In this document: positions 1 through 8,634 of the stretch, piece by piece
How the letters are laid out: each line of letters starts with the position of its first letter
Numbering within the stretch: the first letter of the stretch is position 1
Assembly: GCF_000485595.1 (NCBI RefSeq)
Contig: NW_014577551.1
Location: 198,561-222,238 of the forward strand
DNA length: 23,678 nt
Source: Priapulus caudatus
Lineage: Eukaryota; Priapulida; Priapulimorpha; Priapulimorphida; Priapulidae
Direction of reading: 5' to 3'
Made by a program: the position numbers and the translations under genes
Notes under the pieces: generated by a model
Databases searched by the model: none
What the model saw: only the letters and a program-made list of their open reading frames with translations
Told to the model about the DNA's origin: nothing

Positions 1-420
1 GTAAACACACAGACAGACATGGTACACACAGACATGGTACACACACATAGAGACATGGTACACACACATAGAGACATGGTACACACACATAGAGACATGG
101 TACACACACATAGAGACATGGTACACACACATAGAGACATGGTACACACACATAGAGACATGGTAAACACACATAGAGACATGGTAAACACACATAGAGA
201 CATGGTACTCACACACACATACATGGTAAACACATAAACAGACATGGTACACAAACATAGAGACATGGTACACACACATAGAGAAATGTTAAACACACAG
301 ACAGGCATGGTAAACCCACACAGACATGATACACACACATAGAGACATGGTAAACCCACACAGACATGGTACACACACATAGAGACATGGTAAACACACA
401 CAGACATGGCACACACACAT
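1..420. repeat. 21-bp minisatellite (ATGGTACACACACATAGAGAC)
   Basis: Tandem array of a 21-bp unit, running in from the left window edge. Copies between about 40 and 200 are nearly identical; those from about 200 to 420 are more divergent (AAACAC for TACACAC, CCCACACAGAC insertions). Because 21 is a multiple of three, the array is open in frame and yields a MVHTHRD heptad repeat on the plus strand and Cys/Leu/Val repeats on the minus strand. No splice sites, composition change or non-repeat coding flank support translation, so I treat it as satellite DNA. Confidence 0.9.
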
Positions 421-450
421 AGAAAGAGAGAGAGAGAGAGAGAGAGAGAC
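421..450. repeat. GA microsatellite
   Basis: About 13 GA dinucleotides follow the minisatellite directly and are followed by one more ACATGGTAAACAC fragment, so the GA run expanded inside the array. Confidence 0.85.
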
Positions 451-519
451 ATGGTAAACACGCTCGCAAAATGCCATCGGGCCGTGTACACATGGTGGCA
501 GCAGCAGCATTATATAATA

Positions 520-660
520 CTAGCTGGGCTACCCGGCGATGCCCGGGATTAAAGAGCTAGAATTTAGTCTGCTATCACGGCTGTACTGATCTCATTCGGA
601 TTTTCGGATTATTCGGATTTTCAGATTTTCGGCTTTTCGGATTCGGGATATAATATCCAG
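520..660. repeat. Interspersed-repeat end plus TTCGGAT short repeats
   Basis: CTAGCTGGGCTACCCGGCGATGCCCGGG at 520-547 (a CCGGG-rich imperfect hairpin) resembles the CCCGGCGTTGCCCGGG signature at the end of many dispersed animal repeats. It is followed at about 590-650 by a run of TTCGGATT / TTCAGATT / TTCGGCTT units. The resemblance is from memory and the family is not assigned. Confidence 0.4.
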
Positions 661-693
661 CGTTATTAACAACTGACCACAATAAACAACGCT

Positions 694-1061
694 GTGGCTA
701 TATGCCCGGCAGCTGGCACCCTAACCCTAACCTTAACCCTAACCCTAACACTCTTGTTTACTTGAGAAATCACCGAAAATTAAAAACTGCCGGGCATTTA
801 GGAAATCGAAGACCGTGACCGGCAGCCGTCGGATATTTTCTAAGTGTCGATTGCGAGTTCGTTCGCTCAGTGATCCGAAGCTAGGAGAATTGGGCTAGTT
901 CGAATATACAGCTGTAACGAAAATCGCTTGACATTTCTAAACAAATGTAGAATACTTTGGATTACGTATTACACTGTTTACTTGAAAAATCACCGAAAAT
1001 TAAAAACTGCCGGGCAATTAGGAAATCGAAGACCGAGCCCGGCTGCCGGGCATATAGCCAC
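694..1061. mobile_element. MITE-like element with 20-bp terminal inverted repeats
   Basis: GTGGCTATATGCCCGGCAGC at 694-713 is the exact reverse complement of 1042-1061. Inside are two direct repeats of about 80 bp (about 751-833 and 973-1055) that begin TTTACTTGA(G/A)AAATCACC and include CTGCCGGGCA(T/A)TTAGG. A telomere-like run sits just inside the left end. There is no coding capacity and no clear target-site duplication, so this looks like a short non-autonomous DNA element, possibly nested. Confidence 0.6.
719..749. repeat. Interstitial telomere-like repeat (CCCTAA)5
   Basis: Five CCCTAA units in a row, one with a TT variant (CCTTAA). This is the vertebrate-type and ancestral animal telomere motif. 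It lies inside the inverted-repeat element at 694-1061, so it is interstitial rather than a chromosome end. Confidence 0.75.
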
Positions 1062-1231
1062 TTCAAATAAATAAACGCATATTATCAGCTCTGTGATATT
1101 AGTTGTGTCTGAATTAATAATACTTCAAGCTGGTGTTGATCCCGAAATCTAATAACAGCTTCATAGCACAAGGTTCTTGACCTTGCATCAGCAGCAGACC
1201 CCCCGGAAGCACTCGACCCCTCCCCACTCAC

Positions 1232-1316
1232 CGTCGTCGTGGTTATGATTGCATGCGGCTTAGCAACTAGAATTAGAACAGCTATACCGAACAACAGAGA
1301 ACCAAACTTCTCCAAG
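1232..1316 (-). CDS. Candidate orphan exon with hydrophobic segment
   Basis: An 85-nt open stretch bounded on the minus strand by a pyrimidine-rich acceptor (CTCTGTTTTTCCTTCAG) and a consensus donor (GTGAGT). In the phase-1 frame it encodes LEKFGSLLFGIAVLILVAKP followed by HAII and four threonines, so a membrane span or signal anchor is plausible. There is no ATG in this frame, so it would be an internal exon. I do not recognise the family and found no partner exon with matching phase nearby. The strong splice sites are the main argument; chance or a repeat-derived pseudo-exon remains quite possible. Confidence 0.25.
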
Positions 1317-1407
1317 CTGAAGGAAAAACAGAGATATCAACGTATTCATATCCGACCTTGTCCACCCTTGTTACCCAAACTTCTCCTTGCACTAGGGTAA
1401 GAGCCTA

Positions 1408-1838
1408 TAGTGCGTTCGCGTTGCTTCCCCAGAGCCACCTGGGTTAACCTGGGTAATAAATCGAACGCATCTGGGTTAGGGAAGATAAACGAAGGGGTTT
1501 TGGGTTAACCCGGGTTAATTATCATCATGGATGCCAGTGACAAGAAAAAAAGAATAGCAATTGCAATCTTATTATTAATGAAATATAAGAATGAACAAAC
1601 ACACGCAGTCATCGACAGTCATGCTTCATTACTGCTTGAAGATTTTTGATTTTTGAAGATTTTGAAGATTTTGTTGCAATGAATTGTGGGATACTTCCCC
1701 AAGTGAGCGGCTCGGCTAGCGGGTTACTTCGCCCTCACCCGGGTAACGCAAAAATACCACGTGACTGCCAAATTGAAGGTATTTGGGGCTGGCCCGAGTA
1801 GACCCAGGTTAACTTGGGGAAGCAAATCGAACGCACTA
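1408..1838. mobile_element. MITE-like element with about 50-bp imperfect inverted repeats
   Basis: The left end reads TAGTGCGTTCGCGTTGCTTCCCC and continues to ACCTGGGTTAACCTGGG. The reverse complement of the right end reads TAGTGCGTTCGATTTGCTTCCCC then AAGTTAACCTGGG. The arms match over about 50 bp with a few changes. The element is about 430 bp with no ORF. The flanks are CCTA on the left and TTAG on the right, which would be compatible with a TTA/TAA-type target, but I cannot prove the duplication. Its right end lies about 140 bp from the stop codon of the GPCR gene. Confidence 0.65.
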
Positions 1839-1976
1839 TTAGGTCTTCCTGGGGGAATAATCACCATGGCAACATCTGTGATGCGTCTCTCATCGAATCA
1901 GATGCTGACGACGGTCGTGGGCGTCGGGTGGCGCCGCCTCCCGGCGATTTTTTGATTGGAAGCTTGCGACATGACG

Positions 1977-3533
1977 TCAGAAGTACGTTCGGTAAGCGTC
2001 GTCGTCACATTCCGTCGGCTCTTTTTTCGGGGCCTCCTTTACCTTCTTTGGGGCTCCTTTACCTTCTTCGGGGCCTCCTTCTACTTCTTCGGGACTTCCT
2101 CCTTCCTTTCCTACTTCTTCCGCGGTTCGTTCTCCGTCAGTTTCTTCTCTAGCGGCCGAGGCTCCCCAGCTCACCATCACCGTCTCCCCTGCCGCCGCCG
2201 TCTCACCGCAAATCTGGCGCCACCTATCGTCCGCCGACGACGTCCGCGCGCTGCCGTTCGCCTCCAGGTGGTAGCACGCGCTGCGTAGCCCCCCTCCTTG
2301 CCCCCTATCCCCTCTCGTTGCAGAGCACCGACGACAGCGACGTTTCGTCGCTCGCCGACCGGCCGCCCGCCAGGTGGCGCCGGCGCGCGTGTCTCGTCGA
2401 CAACAGAAGAGCGCCTCGCGGTAGCAACGGTTCATGAGGAAGTAGAGGAAGAAGTTCATCGCAGAGTTGAAGGCGAACGCCATCGGGGTGGTGAAGAGCA
2501 GTGGCTCCACCCAGCGGGCGTCGTAGATGCGAGCAAGGACAATGACGACGCAGTATGTATTCGTGACGACGAACACTACCAGCAACACGAGCAACATCCG
2601 CACCACCCTCGCATCGTCAACACTACCACCGCCGCCGACGCCGTTACCGGCTGCCAGACGGCGCCGCGAGGCATGATTCACGCAGACGACGGATATGAGT
2701 GTCGTAGCGACGACGACGACGACGGGAAGGATGCGTCCTAGCATCTGATTGATCGGTTCGATCGTCCGCAACGTCGGGTCGAAATCGACGACGAAGTCCT
2801 TGATCCAATACGGCACCTCCTTGACGGCTGCGATGCCGACGGCGGCGGCCACGGCGAGGCGCGCGCGTTGCTTCGTGAGTACGTGACGCGCGCGCAGCGG
2901 CCACGCGATGGCGACGCAGCGGAACGCCGCCATCGCCGTCGTCACGAAGTTCGCCACGTAAAAAAACAGGTCTCCCACCTTGTCCAGCGTCAGCGTCGCC
3001 GTGGCAACGTCACCTTCGACGTACGTGATGACGAGCTTTGACGTGAGGAAGAACGCCCCCTGGATGAGTTCGCTGACGGCGAGGCCGAGCAGGAGGACGT
3101 TGAAGATGGAGGCGGGCATGCGGCCCGACGCGAACACGAACACGTTCACGGTGTTGCCGACGACAGTGACGGCGCACAGCGCCGGAAACACGATCCCGAG
3201 GTAGATGTCCTTCGTCGGCGGCGCGTTGGTCGCGTTGCTAGAGGGCGCCGCCATCGCGTCGCTATCGTTCACAGGGGGCGCTGTCGTTGTGACGCTCGTG
3301 TTTTCTGGCGCGGCATCCATTGGGATATCGGTTCTGAGCGCAGGTGAGGCTGCTGTTCCGTTTATATCCACAGGTGGCGCTGCTGCTGCGCTTATATTGT
3401 TCGCATTCAGAGATGGCGCTGCTGCTGCGCCTATATTGTTTGTATCCACAGGTGGCACTGCTGATGCGCCTATATTTTTCGTATTCACACGTGGTGATGC
3501 TGCTGCTGTTGCTTCGCGCGTGCAAACGTTCAC
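1977..3533 (-). CDS. Rhodopsin-like (class A) orphan GPCR, intronless
   Basis: Seven hydrophobic helices are visible (residues counted from 3533): TM1 110-134 with GN at 126-127, TM2 145-165, TM3 188-212, TM4 224-244, TM5 264-286, TM6 309-335, TM7 343-367, then a short helix 8 ending in a Cys pair (377-378), a likely palmitoylation site. TM7 carries NFFLY (360-364) in place of NPxxY. FRC (204-206) replaces DRY, Glu155 replaces the usual Asp of TM2, and the extracellular disulfide cysteines are absent. The TM7 form resembles FMRFamide-type and other invertebrate peptide or chemosensory receptor families; the ligand is unknown. The N-terminus has four 13-residue Ala/Asn repeats (about 16-66) and five N-glycosylation sequons; the C-tail has PEE/PKK repeats. 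The codon at 3533 is GTG, not ATG. The frame continues upstream to a TAG at 3564-3566; the first in-frame ATG downstream is at 3318-3320. The start is therefore uncertain. Confidence 0.85.
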   Translation of the reverse strand: MNVCTREATAAASPRVNTKNIGASAVPPVDTNNIGAAAAPSLNANNISAAAAPPVDINGTAASPALRTDIPMDAAPENTSVTTTAPPVNDSDAMAAPSSNATNAPPTKDIYLGIVFPALCAVTVVGNTVNVFVFASGRMPASIFNVLLLGLAVSELIQGAFFLTSKLVITYVEGDVATATLTLDKVGDLFFYVANFVTTAMAAFRCVAIAWPLRARHVLTKQRARLAVAAAVGIAAVKEVPYWIKDFVVDFDPTLRTIEPINQMLGRILPVVVVVATTLISVVCVNHASRRRLAAGNGVGGGGSVDDARVVRMLLVLLVVFVVTNTYCVVIVLARIYDARWVEPLLFTTPMAFAFNSAMNFFLYFLMNRCYREALFCCRRDTRAGATWRAAGRRATKRRCRRCSATRGDRGQGGGLRSACYHLEANGSARTSSADDRWRQICGETAAAGETVMVSWGASAAREETDGERTAEEVGKEGGSPEEVEGGPEEGKGAPKKVKEAPKKEPTECDDDAYRTYF

Positions 3534-3563
3534 CTCTGTTGCCGCTAGTCCGCTTGTGACGCC

Positions 3564-3695
3564 CTATGCTGGTGTTGCATCCTGTGGCCGGTAGGTGGCG
3601 GTAGTGGGCATCGAGGCTACGGCGTGCAGGTTCGCGCAGAGCAGCAACGTCAGCAGCATCCGGCGACACCACATGATCATCTGTTTGTCCGTCAT
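3564..3695 (-). other. Signal-peptide ORF in frame with the GPCR, ended by TAG
   Basis: From ATG at 3693-3695 the frame encodes a basic start, MTDKQMIMWCRR, then the hydrophobic MLLTLLLCANLHAVAS, a convincing signal peptide. It then continues to ...QDATPA and a TAG at 3564-3566. The GPCR frame is the same frame directly after this TAG, so 3695-1977 is exactly 573 codons with a single internal stop. Either the receptor has a cleaved signal peptide and this allele or assembly has a nonsense change, or the stop is removed by splicing (it reads CATAG|GGC, so it could serve as an acceptor, though I see no good donor), or the peptide is a short upstream ORF. Confidence 0.5.
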
Positions 3696-3707
3696 GTATG
3701 CTTCTGG

Positions 3708-3787
3708 TACTGCTGCTGCTGCTGCTGCTACTGCTGGTGGTGGTGCTACTGCTGGTGGTGGTGCTACTGCTGCTGCTGGTGCTACTG

Positions 3788-3825
<38 letters not shown>

Positions 3826-3876
3826 ACTACTACTGCTGCAGCTACTACTACTGCTGCTGCTGCTACTACTGCTGTG

Positions 3877-3912
<36 letters not shown>
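3708..3912. repeat. CTG/CTA trinucleotide microsatellite
   Basis: About 205 bp of CTG with CTA and GTG interruptions on the plus strand (CAG on minus), immediately 5' of the signal-peptide ATG of the GPCR. It is open in several frames (Leu, Cys, Ala runs). In the receptor frame it would encode Ala/Val. I place it in the 5' leader or promoter, since an ATG followed by a good signal peptide comes after it. Confidence 0.9.
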
Positions 3913-4091
3913 ATGTTACACCCACGTGCTTTCTCTCGGCTGTCGCTCACGCGGGGATCCGACAAGGTTGCTGCATGGGGGAGAAGAGATGTGTTAATCA
4001 AAGTCCGGTAACCCCGGTTATATGAAGTACTAGCCGCGTGCCGTCACTGGGTAAATATCATGACTTAATCATGCGTGGGTGTGCATGGGTT

Positions 4092-4230
<139 letters not shown>

Positions 4231-4823
4231 CACACGAACGCGTGAGAAATAGGAAGAGGAAAAGAGACAGTGAGGAGAGAAAAAATTATAAACCAGAAGA
4301 CGACGAAAACCAGTAGCAAGGGTGTCTGGAAGATAATCTGTTGATGCTTCCAGTTTTGCACGATGTAAGCAACGCTCGGCATCTAGCCATGATGCCGAGC
4401 GCCCACGGGAACGATGATAGAAGGCTAGCTAGCAGTGGCTCGCTGTTGCGTGGGGAACCACTCAAATAGAAGGCAAACGACAACTACGTATCCTACCTGG
4501 TCGCACAAGGATAGCAATAATAACACTAATCGATAACCATCAATTATCTTAATCAATTGTTGTTTATTATGATTATTGATGTCCTGAGTAAATACGGTGT
4601 TTTTACACCTGTAAACACGTAGGACCGTCTGCAATGTTCTGCAGGCCGTTCTAGCCAATCAGCGTTGAGATAGCGGCGTTCTACGTGCTTAGTAACGAAG
4701 CTGGGCTCAGTGCGAAAATCGGTACCCAGAAACGATATCCAGGTACATCACGTACGTGCGCAGGTAAATTAGTGCAACTCGAAGACGATCAACTGCATTC
4801 GAATCGATACGCTGCCTTCTCAC

Positions 4824-5052
4824 CACAATCAATCCCCAACAATTCCGTGAAGAGTTCTGTAGGCCATGATGTTAGTGGTAAAGGCAGCAGCGACGCCAGA
4901 ATCGCCCACGAGATCCCGCACGCCAGTATTATCTTCCTTCTGCCGATGTAGTCCGACATCGGCGGTATAACGGCTGCGCCAACCAGACTACCAATCATAA
5001 ATGCTGACGCTGTCACGTGCGACAAGATGGCGCGGTCGCAAACTAAATCCCA
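4824..5052 (-). CDS. SLC22-family transporter exon 2 (extra copy)
   Basis: On the minus strand, acceptor CTTGCAG is followed by TGG GAT TTA GTT TGC GAC, encoding WDLVCDRA, the SLC22 signature at the end of the large extracellular loop. It continues through a TM2 segment (FMIGSLVGAAVIPPMSDYIG) and RRK of the MFS GRR loop to ISWAILASL. After ASL the frame becomes odd (LPLPLTSWPTEL); shifting one base gives FTTNIMAYRTLHGIVG, the expected TM4-like R-x-L-x-G-x-V-G motif, so one base is probably missing. The likely donor is GTGAGA at 4823. The exon is 3' of, and outside, the main SLC22 gene, and no downstream exons were found for it, so it is an orphan duplicate or misplaced sequence. Confidence 0.8.
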
Positions 5053-5106
5053 CTGCAAGCACAGTGAAATGTACGTTAAAGATTATTCCCTCTAAAATCC
5101 GCAATG

Positions 5107-5864
5107 CAGTGGCGTATCCAGCATAGGGCAGGGCCGGCGTACGCCCCCCCCGTTTGTAGGCCCAGAAAAAAAAGCAATAAAACTAAACAAATACTTTTTA
5201 GTAGCAGTAGGCCTACTAGTGGGTCTTCAGGGGTAACGTCAGACTGAACGCTCTCCTGCTTCTGTTTGCTCCACAAGGACCTGCCTTTACAAATGGATAA
5301 GGTGGTCAACATCTTCATCAGAAGTAAGCCTCGAATGTTGCTATTGGCAAACCCCATGGGGGACGCTTAAGGTCCCGAACACGCAATCATGACCTGCACA
5401 TATCAGTGGCAATTATTAGTAGGCCTAATTGTCACACTGACTTCTCACTCTGACCCGTTAACCAATCGGAGCTAATCATCAACATGATCAAATGTGTTTC
5501 TTTTTTAGTGCCTTTAAACATGTTAAAGGACTTATCAAGTTAAATCTTGTGTTGCAATTCTTACCTATGTTTAAATATATGTATTATTGCCATAGTAACC
5601 TAACCTCAGGTGTGTGGGCTATACGCTCTCTGAAAAGTCATGAAAAGTGTTTTAAATCCTAAATTGTAAATTCTAGTGTCATCAGACATCAGAATATGGC
5701 CCACAGTATGCCTCAGATTGCAGAAAAATGGTTTCAAATTTTCTGGTGGGGGGGGCATGCCCCCAGACCCCCCTCGCGCTGGCGTGCCGTAGGCACGTGG
5801 GCCTGCCTGCGGCAGCCAAGGTACATTTCGCCCGCCTGTTCATCAATTTCTGAATACGTCACTG
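5107..5864. mobile_element. hAT-like DNA element in copy 1
   Basis: The left end CAGTGGCGTATCCAG and the right end CTGAATACGTCACTG are inverted repeats with two mismatches over 15-16 bp, and the 5-bp direct repeat CAATG flanks both sides. CAGTGGCGTA is typical of hAT termini, though hAT duplications are usually 8 bp, so the family is tentative. Subterminal tracts GGGCAGGGCCGGCG / CGCCCCCCCC and GGGGGGGGCATGCCCCC are typical of these elements. A 93-codon minus-strand reading frame inside (5076-5357) is not recognisably a transposase. The element lies in the intron upstream of SLC22 exon 2 and is duplicated with it. Confidence 0.6.
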
Positions 5865-5942
5865 CAATGCATGCACCTAAAGTGTCGTGAATATTATTTA
5901 ACTCTATACACTGATTATAATCAATGAGAGCACTAATTAAAC

Positions 5943-6185
5943 TCTCTCTCCACACACGCACGCACGCACGCACTACACGCGCGCACACACAACACAATTA
6001 CGGGTAGTCTTGGTTTCCGTCTCCCTCTCTCTCCCTCCCCCTCTCTCTCTCTCTCTCTCCCTCTATCCCTCTTTCTCCCTCTCTCCCCCTATCTCGCTCT
6101 CTTATTATCTCTCTCCCGCACTTTGTCTCCCTCTCTCTCTGCCGCTCTCCTTCCTCTCTCCTTCCTCTCTCTCTCTCGCTCTTTC
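5943..6185. repeat. CACG and CT-rich simple repeats
   Basis: CACGCACG / ACACGCGCGCACACA run at 5950-5998, then an interrupted CT tract at 6018-6185 (CTCTCTCCCTCC variants). The first marks the right boundary of duplicated block copy 1. Confidence 0.85.
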
Positions 6186-6800
6186 TTACTTTTCCAATGA
6201 GAAGAACGAATATACATTTTAACCAACCTGTCAGTAGTTTGTATAGCGATATCGCTACGAACTAACGACCAGCGCCACCTATTTTTAGAAATCCATCATA
6301 GCTATAGCAGACAACAACACACATAAGGGAGGCATGCTTTAGATTGCTGTAGCAAATGCCCACCCAAACGTTTAATTTAAATAAAAGCCTCAAGCACGAG
6401 GGCGAGCATGTCGTTGAAGTCGTACGTAAAGCAGTTAAGCAAATACCTTGCTGGCTCCGATCAAACCTGGCTGGCAGTGGTTTCTCGTGCACTTATCTGC
6501 GACAAATACACTAACGTATCGAATGTCAAAGATCTTACCGCTAACACACATCCTACAACAGATTTTTTTTATTTCAGCTCTACAAATACGTTCTAATCCT
6601 TGTTAGTTGTGTCAACTCCTTCACTAAAAATTATTAAAATTACCTCACAGAACAGAGAAAATGGCGACCGTGGCGTCGATACGACGAACGCTAACGAGAT
6701 CATATATGTAGAATGTTCACATAGATTGGCAAACGCAACGTAGAATAGTGACGTACAGCTCCAACCAATACGTGACAGTTCTACATAGTTCTAAGCTGCG

Positions 6801-6852
6801 TATGTGAAATAGTGACGTTGTGCGCATGGGCGCTATGTCAGTATTTCACATA
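6801..6852. repeat. Hairpin, 16-bp arms
   Basis: TATGTGAAATAGTGAC at 6801-6816 pairs with GTCAGTATTTCACATA at 6837-6852 with one mismatch and a 20-base loop. It lies in a GC-richer intergenic segment and may be the remnant of a foldback element. Confidence 0.5.
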
Positions 6853-7341
6853 CTGGCGGACGGATTAACTGACGTAAAGATATAACGTAAAGAATAAGAA
6901 TAAATCTGACGCGACTGTCTTACGTTGGACACCTTGCCATGGAAATTGTGCGTCTTTGCCACATCCATTTAACATACCACGCTACTCCCGGGGGAACCCT
7001 TCTCAATTATTTACCCCCCCAAAAATTAACAAAATACGATTAATTCCCTTATATACTGGACATAAACGGCCTCTAGCCTACAAAACAGATTAAATACGAT
7101 CTGTAGTAACAAAGTACCGTGCTGCTACGCTGTACGGGTAAGCGCAGCGGCTGCTACAAAGCCAGCCGTGTCTATAACCGCACGTAGGACGTCGCAACGA
7201 AACACGTTAATGTAACAAACTGACAAGTTACAAACGTAGCCGATACCGTATATCGACAAATCCGATGGCGACCGCCCGTGCTATTTCCGACTAGATAGAC
7301 GCTGCTGCTCACGGCTGGGCGTGGATGGAGCCGTCACGTAC

Positions 7342-7419
7342 CTTCACTGGAAGCAGCAACGCGTCGATAAAAGGTAGCGTATCGCGGTACGGACTGATAT
7401 CGGTTGGGTGAATACTCGG
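7342..7419 (-). CDS. Candidate orphan exon, 26 codons
   Basis: Bounded on the minus strand by acceptor TTTATTTCTATGCCTACAG and donor GTACGTGA. The phase-0 frame is open, containing HPTDISPYRDTLPFIDALLL; a second frame is also open. No family is recognised and no adjacent exon joins it. It lies between the last SLC22 exon and the extra SLC22 exon 2, so a non-coding or lineage-specific exon is possible, as is chance. Confidence 0.2.
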
Positions 7420-7629
7420 CTGTAGGCATAGAAATAAATAGTAAACTAAAAAAATCAATAAAAAAGGTTTGCTATATATTTCTATGCTTGAGAGAATTTC
7501 AATGCTCTACAAGAACCGAATTAACTTAATCAGGGCTTTAATAAAAAGTCCGCATGTTGTTGGCATTGGTGGCAGAAAACGCTTGGTTTCGGGGGTCATT
7601 ATTAGGATATATAAAACGTTACGTATTAT

Positions 7630-7669
7630 CAAGAGCTCATAATAGAGAGCTCTCTATTATGAGCTCTTG
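7630..7669. repeat. Perfect 40-bp palindrome
   Basis: CAAGAGCTCATAATAGAGAG is followed at once by its exact reverse complement, with no loop. The flanking bases do not extend the symmetry. It shares its outer AAGAG...CTCTTG bases with the foldback at 21792-21829, suggesting a family of small foldback repeats. Confidence 0.9.
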
Positions 7670-8319
7670 GTATTATTAATGAAAAAGGAATTGATTATTA
7701 TTTCAATTAGGTATTCAATGAATGGGTAAATGTCAGCTGTTATATAGATTTATTTTGTTGTCATAACGGCGAACTAGAAAGTTCGAATGCTTATTAAGTC
7801 TAAATGCATTTATCACGTAACTTCCCCATGCAATTTTATTAGAGAACCAAGCAGGTATTATTAATTAACATGTATTACAATAGGGATTACTGCAATTTTC
7901 AGAAGTGTTACTTGTTTTTGTGAAATCATATGAAATGTAATATTATGTTCAGCACATAATGATTGGAATGCATTCTCACAAAATATGGCCTATAATCTAT
8001 TATTGCAAAATTTAGTTATATATATATATACGTATATATATATAAACAATTTAGGTTTTTCTAATTATCCAGGGAATGCAATCAATTATGTATACCTGCT
8101 GCATATTACTTTGTATATTATAGAATTAATTAGATGTAGTCAAATAGCAAAGACATGAAAGAAAAAATACTTTATGAGTTCGTTATCTGATAAATGATCT
8201 CCAACACAATAAAAAAACGTACAAACGATGTTATAATAAACGTAATTCGTGGAAATTACGCTAACTTCTTTTATAATAAAATTTTTTGTTCGATCTCGTT
8301 TTTCTACTTGTTTATAGTT

Positions 8320-8511
8320 ATCCTTACAGACATACAGGTGCCTTATTAGATGTCCTTACATGCATATGGTTGCCTTCATAGGTGATGTGCTTACAGGCAT
8401 ATAGTTGCCATTATAGATGTGCTTACAGGCATATAGTTGCCATCATAGATGTGCTTACAGGCACAAGGTTACCATCATATATGTGCTTACAGTCACGGAG
8501 ATACCATCATA
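8320..8511. repeat. 32-bp minisatellite, about six units
   Basis: Unit TGTGCTTACAGGCATATAGTTGCCATCATAGA repeated with period 32: GTGCTTACAG begins at 8387, 8419, 8451 and 8483, with older diverged copies beginning near 8320 and 8352. Each copy carries a splice-acceptor-like CTTACAG on the plus strand. Confidence 0.85.
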
Positions 8512-8634
8512 ACTAACCCAGAAATTTCGTTCGATTGTAGAAATCTCGTTATAGACTTAGTAATGAGTGCTGATTTCTGGAGATTCCACACATCTCCATA
8601 ATGCTTGGCAAGTGTAGAAACCACGGACACATGC

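Larger units (their letters stand above)
4231..5990. repeat. Duplicated block, copy 1
   Basis: From ACACGAACGCGTGAGAAATAGG after the GA run to the CACGCACG run near 5950, this block aligns in order with about 12640-14870. Shared landmarks include CAGTAGCAAGGGTGTCTGGAAGATAATC, ACTAATCGATAACCATCAATTA, CAATGTTCTGCAGGCCG, one SLC22 exon, and a hAT-like element. The two copies differ mainly by one- or two-base indels, with fewer substitutions. Both edges are simple repeats (GA left, CA/CG right). Confidence 0.9.
6190..8319. other. Non-coding stretch, no gene recognised
   Basis: The left part (about 6640-7440) is CpG-rich and moderately GC-rich; the rest is AT-rich with a TA run near 8020. I see no open frame with a recognisable product. 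Separate entries cover a hairpin at 6801-6852, a candidate exon at 7342-7419 and a palindrome at 7630-7669. The CpG-rich part could be a promoter or an old coding remnant, but nothing in the sequence decides this. Confidence 0.5.

Noticed and set aside
19-510. Repeat-rich open frames (MVHTHRD and Cys/Leu-rich)
   Set aside because: Produced by the 21-bp minisatellite being a multiple of three; no coding flank.
1972-1979. CRE site TGACGTCA
   Set aside because: It overlaps the GPCR stop codon and is probably chance.
2298-3594. Plus-strand and other-frame open frames over the GPCR
   Set aside because: High GC and few stops opposite a real gene create them; no domains, while the minus-strand frame has seven helices.
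3624-4025. Poly-Cys, poly-Leu and poly-Ala frames at the CTG array
   Set aside because: Frame-dependent readings of a trinucleotide microsatellite.
5076-5357. Transposase in the hAT-like element
   Set aside because: The 93-codon frame has no recognisable transposase motif and overlaps the terminal repeat.
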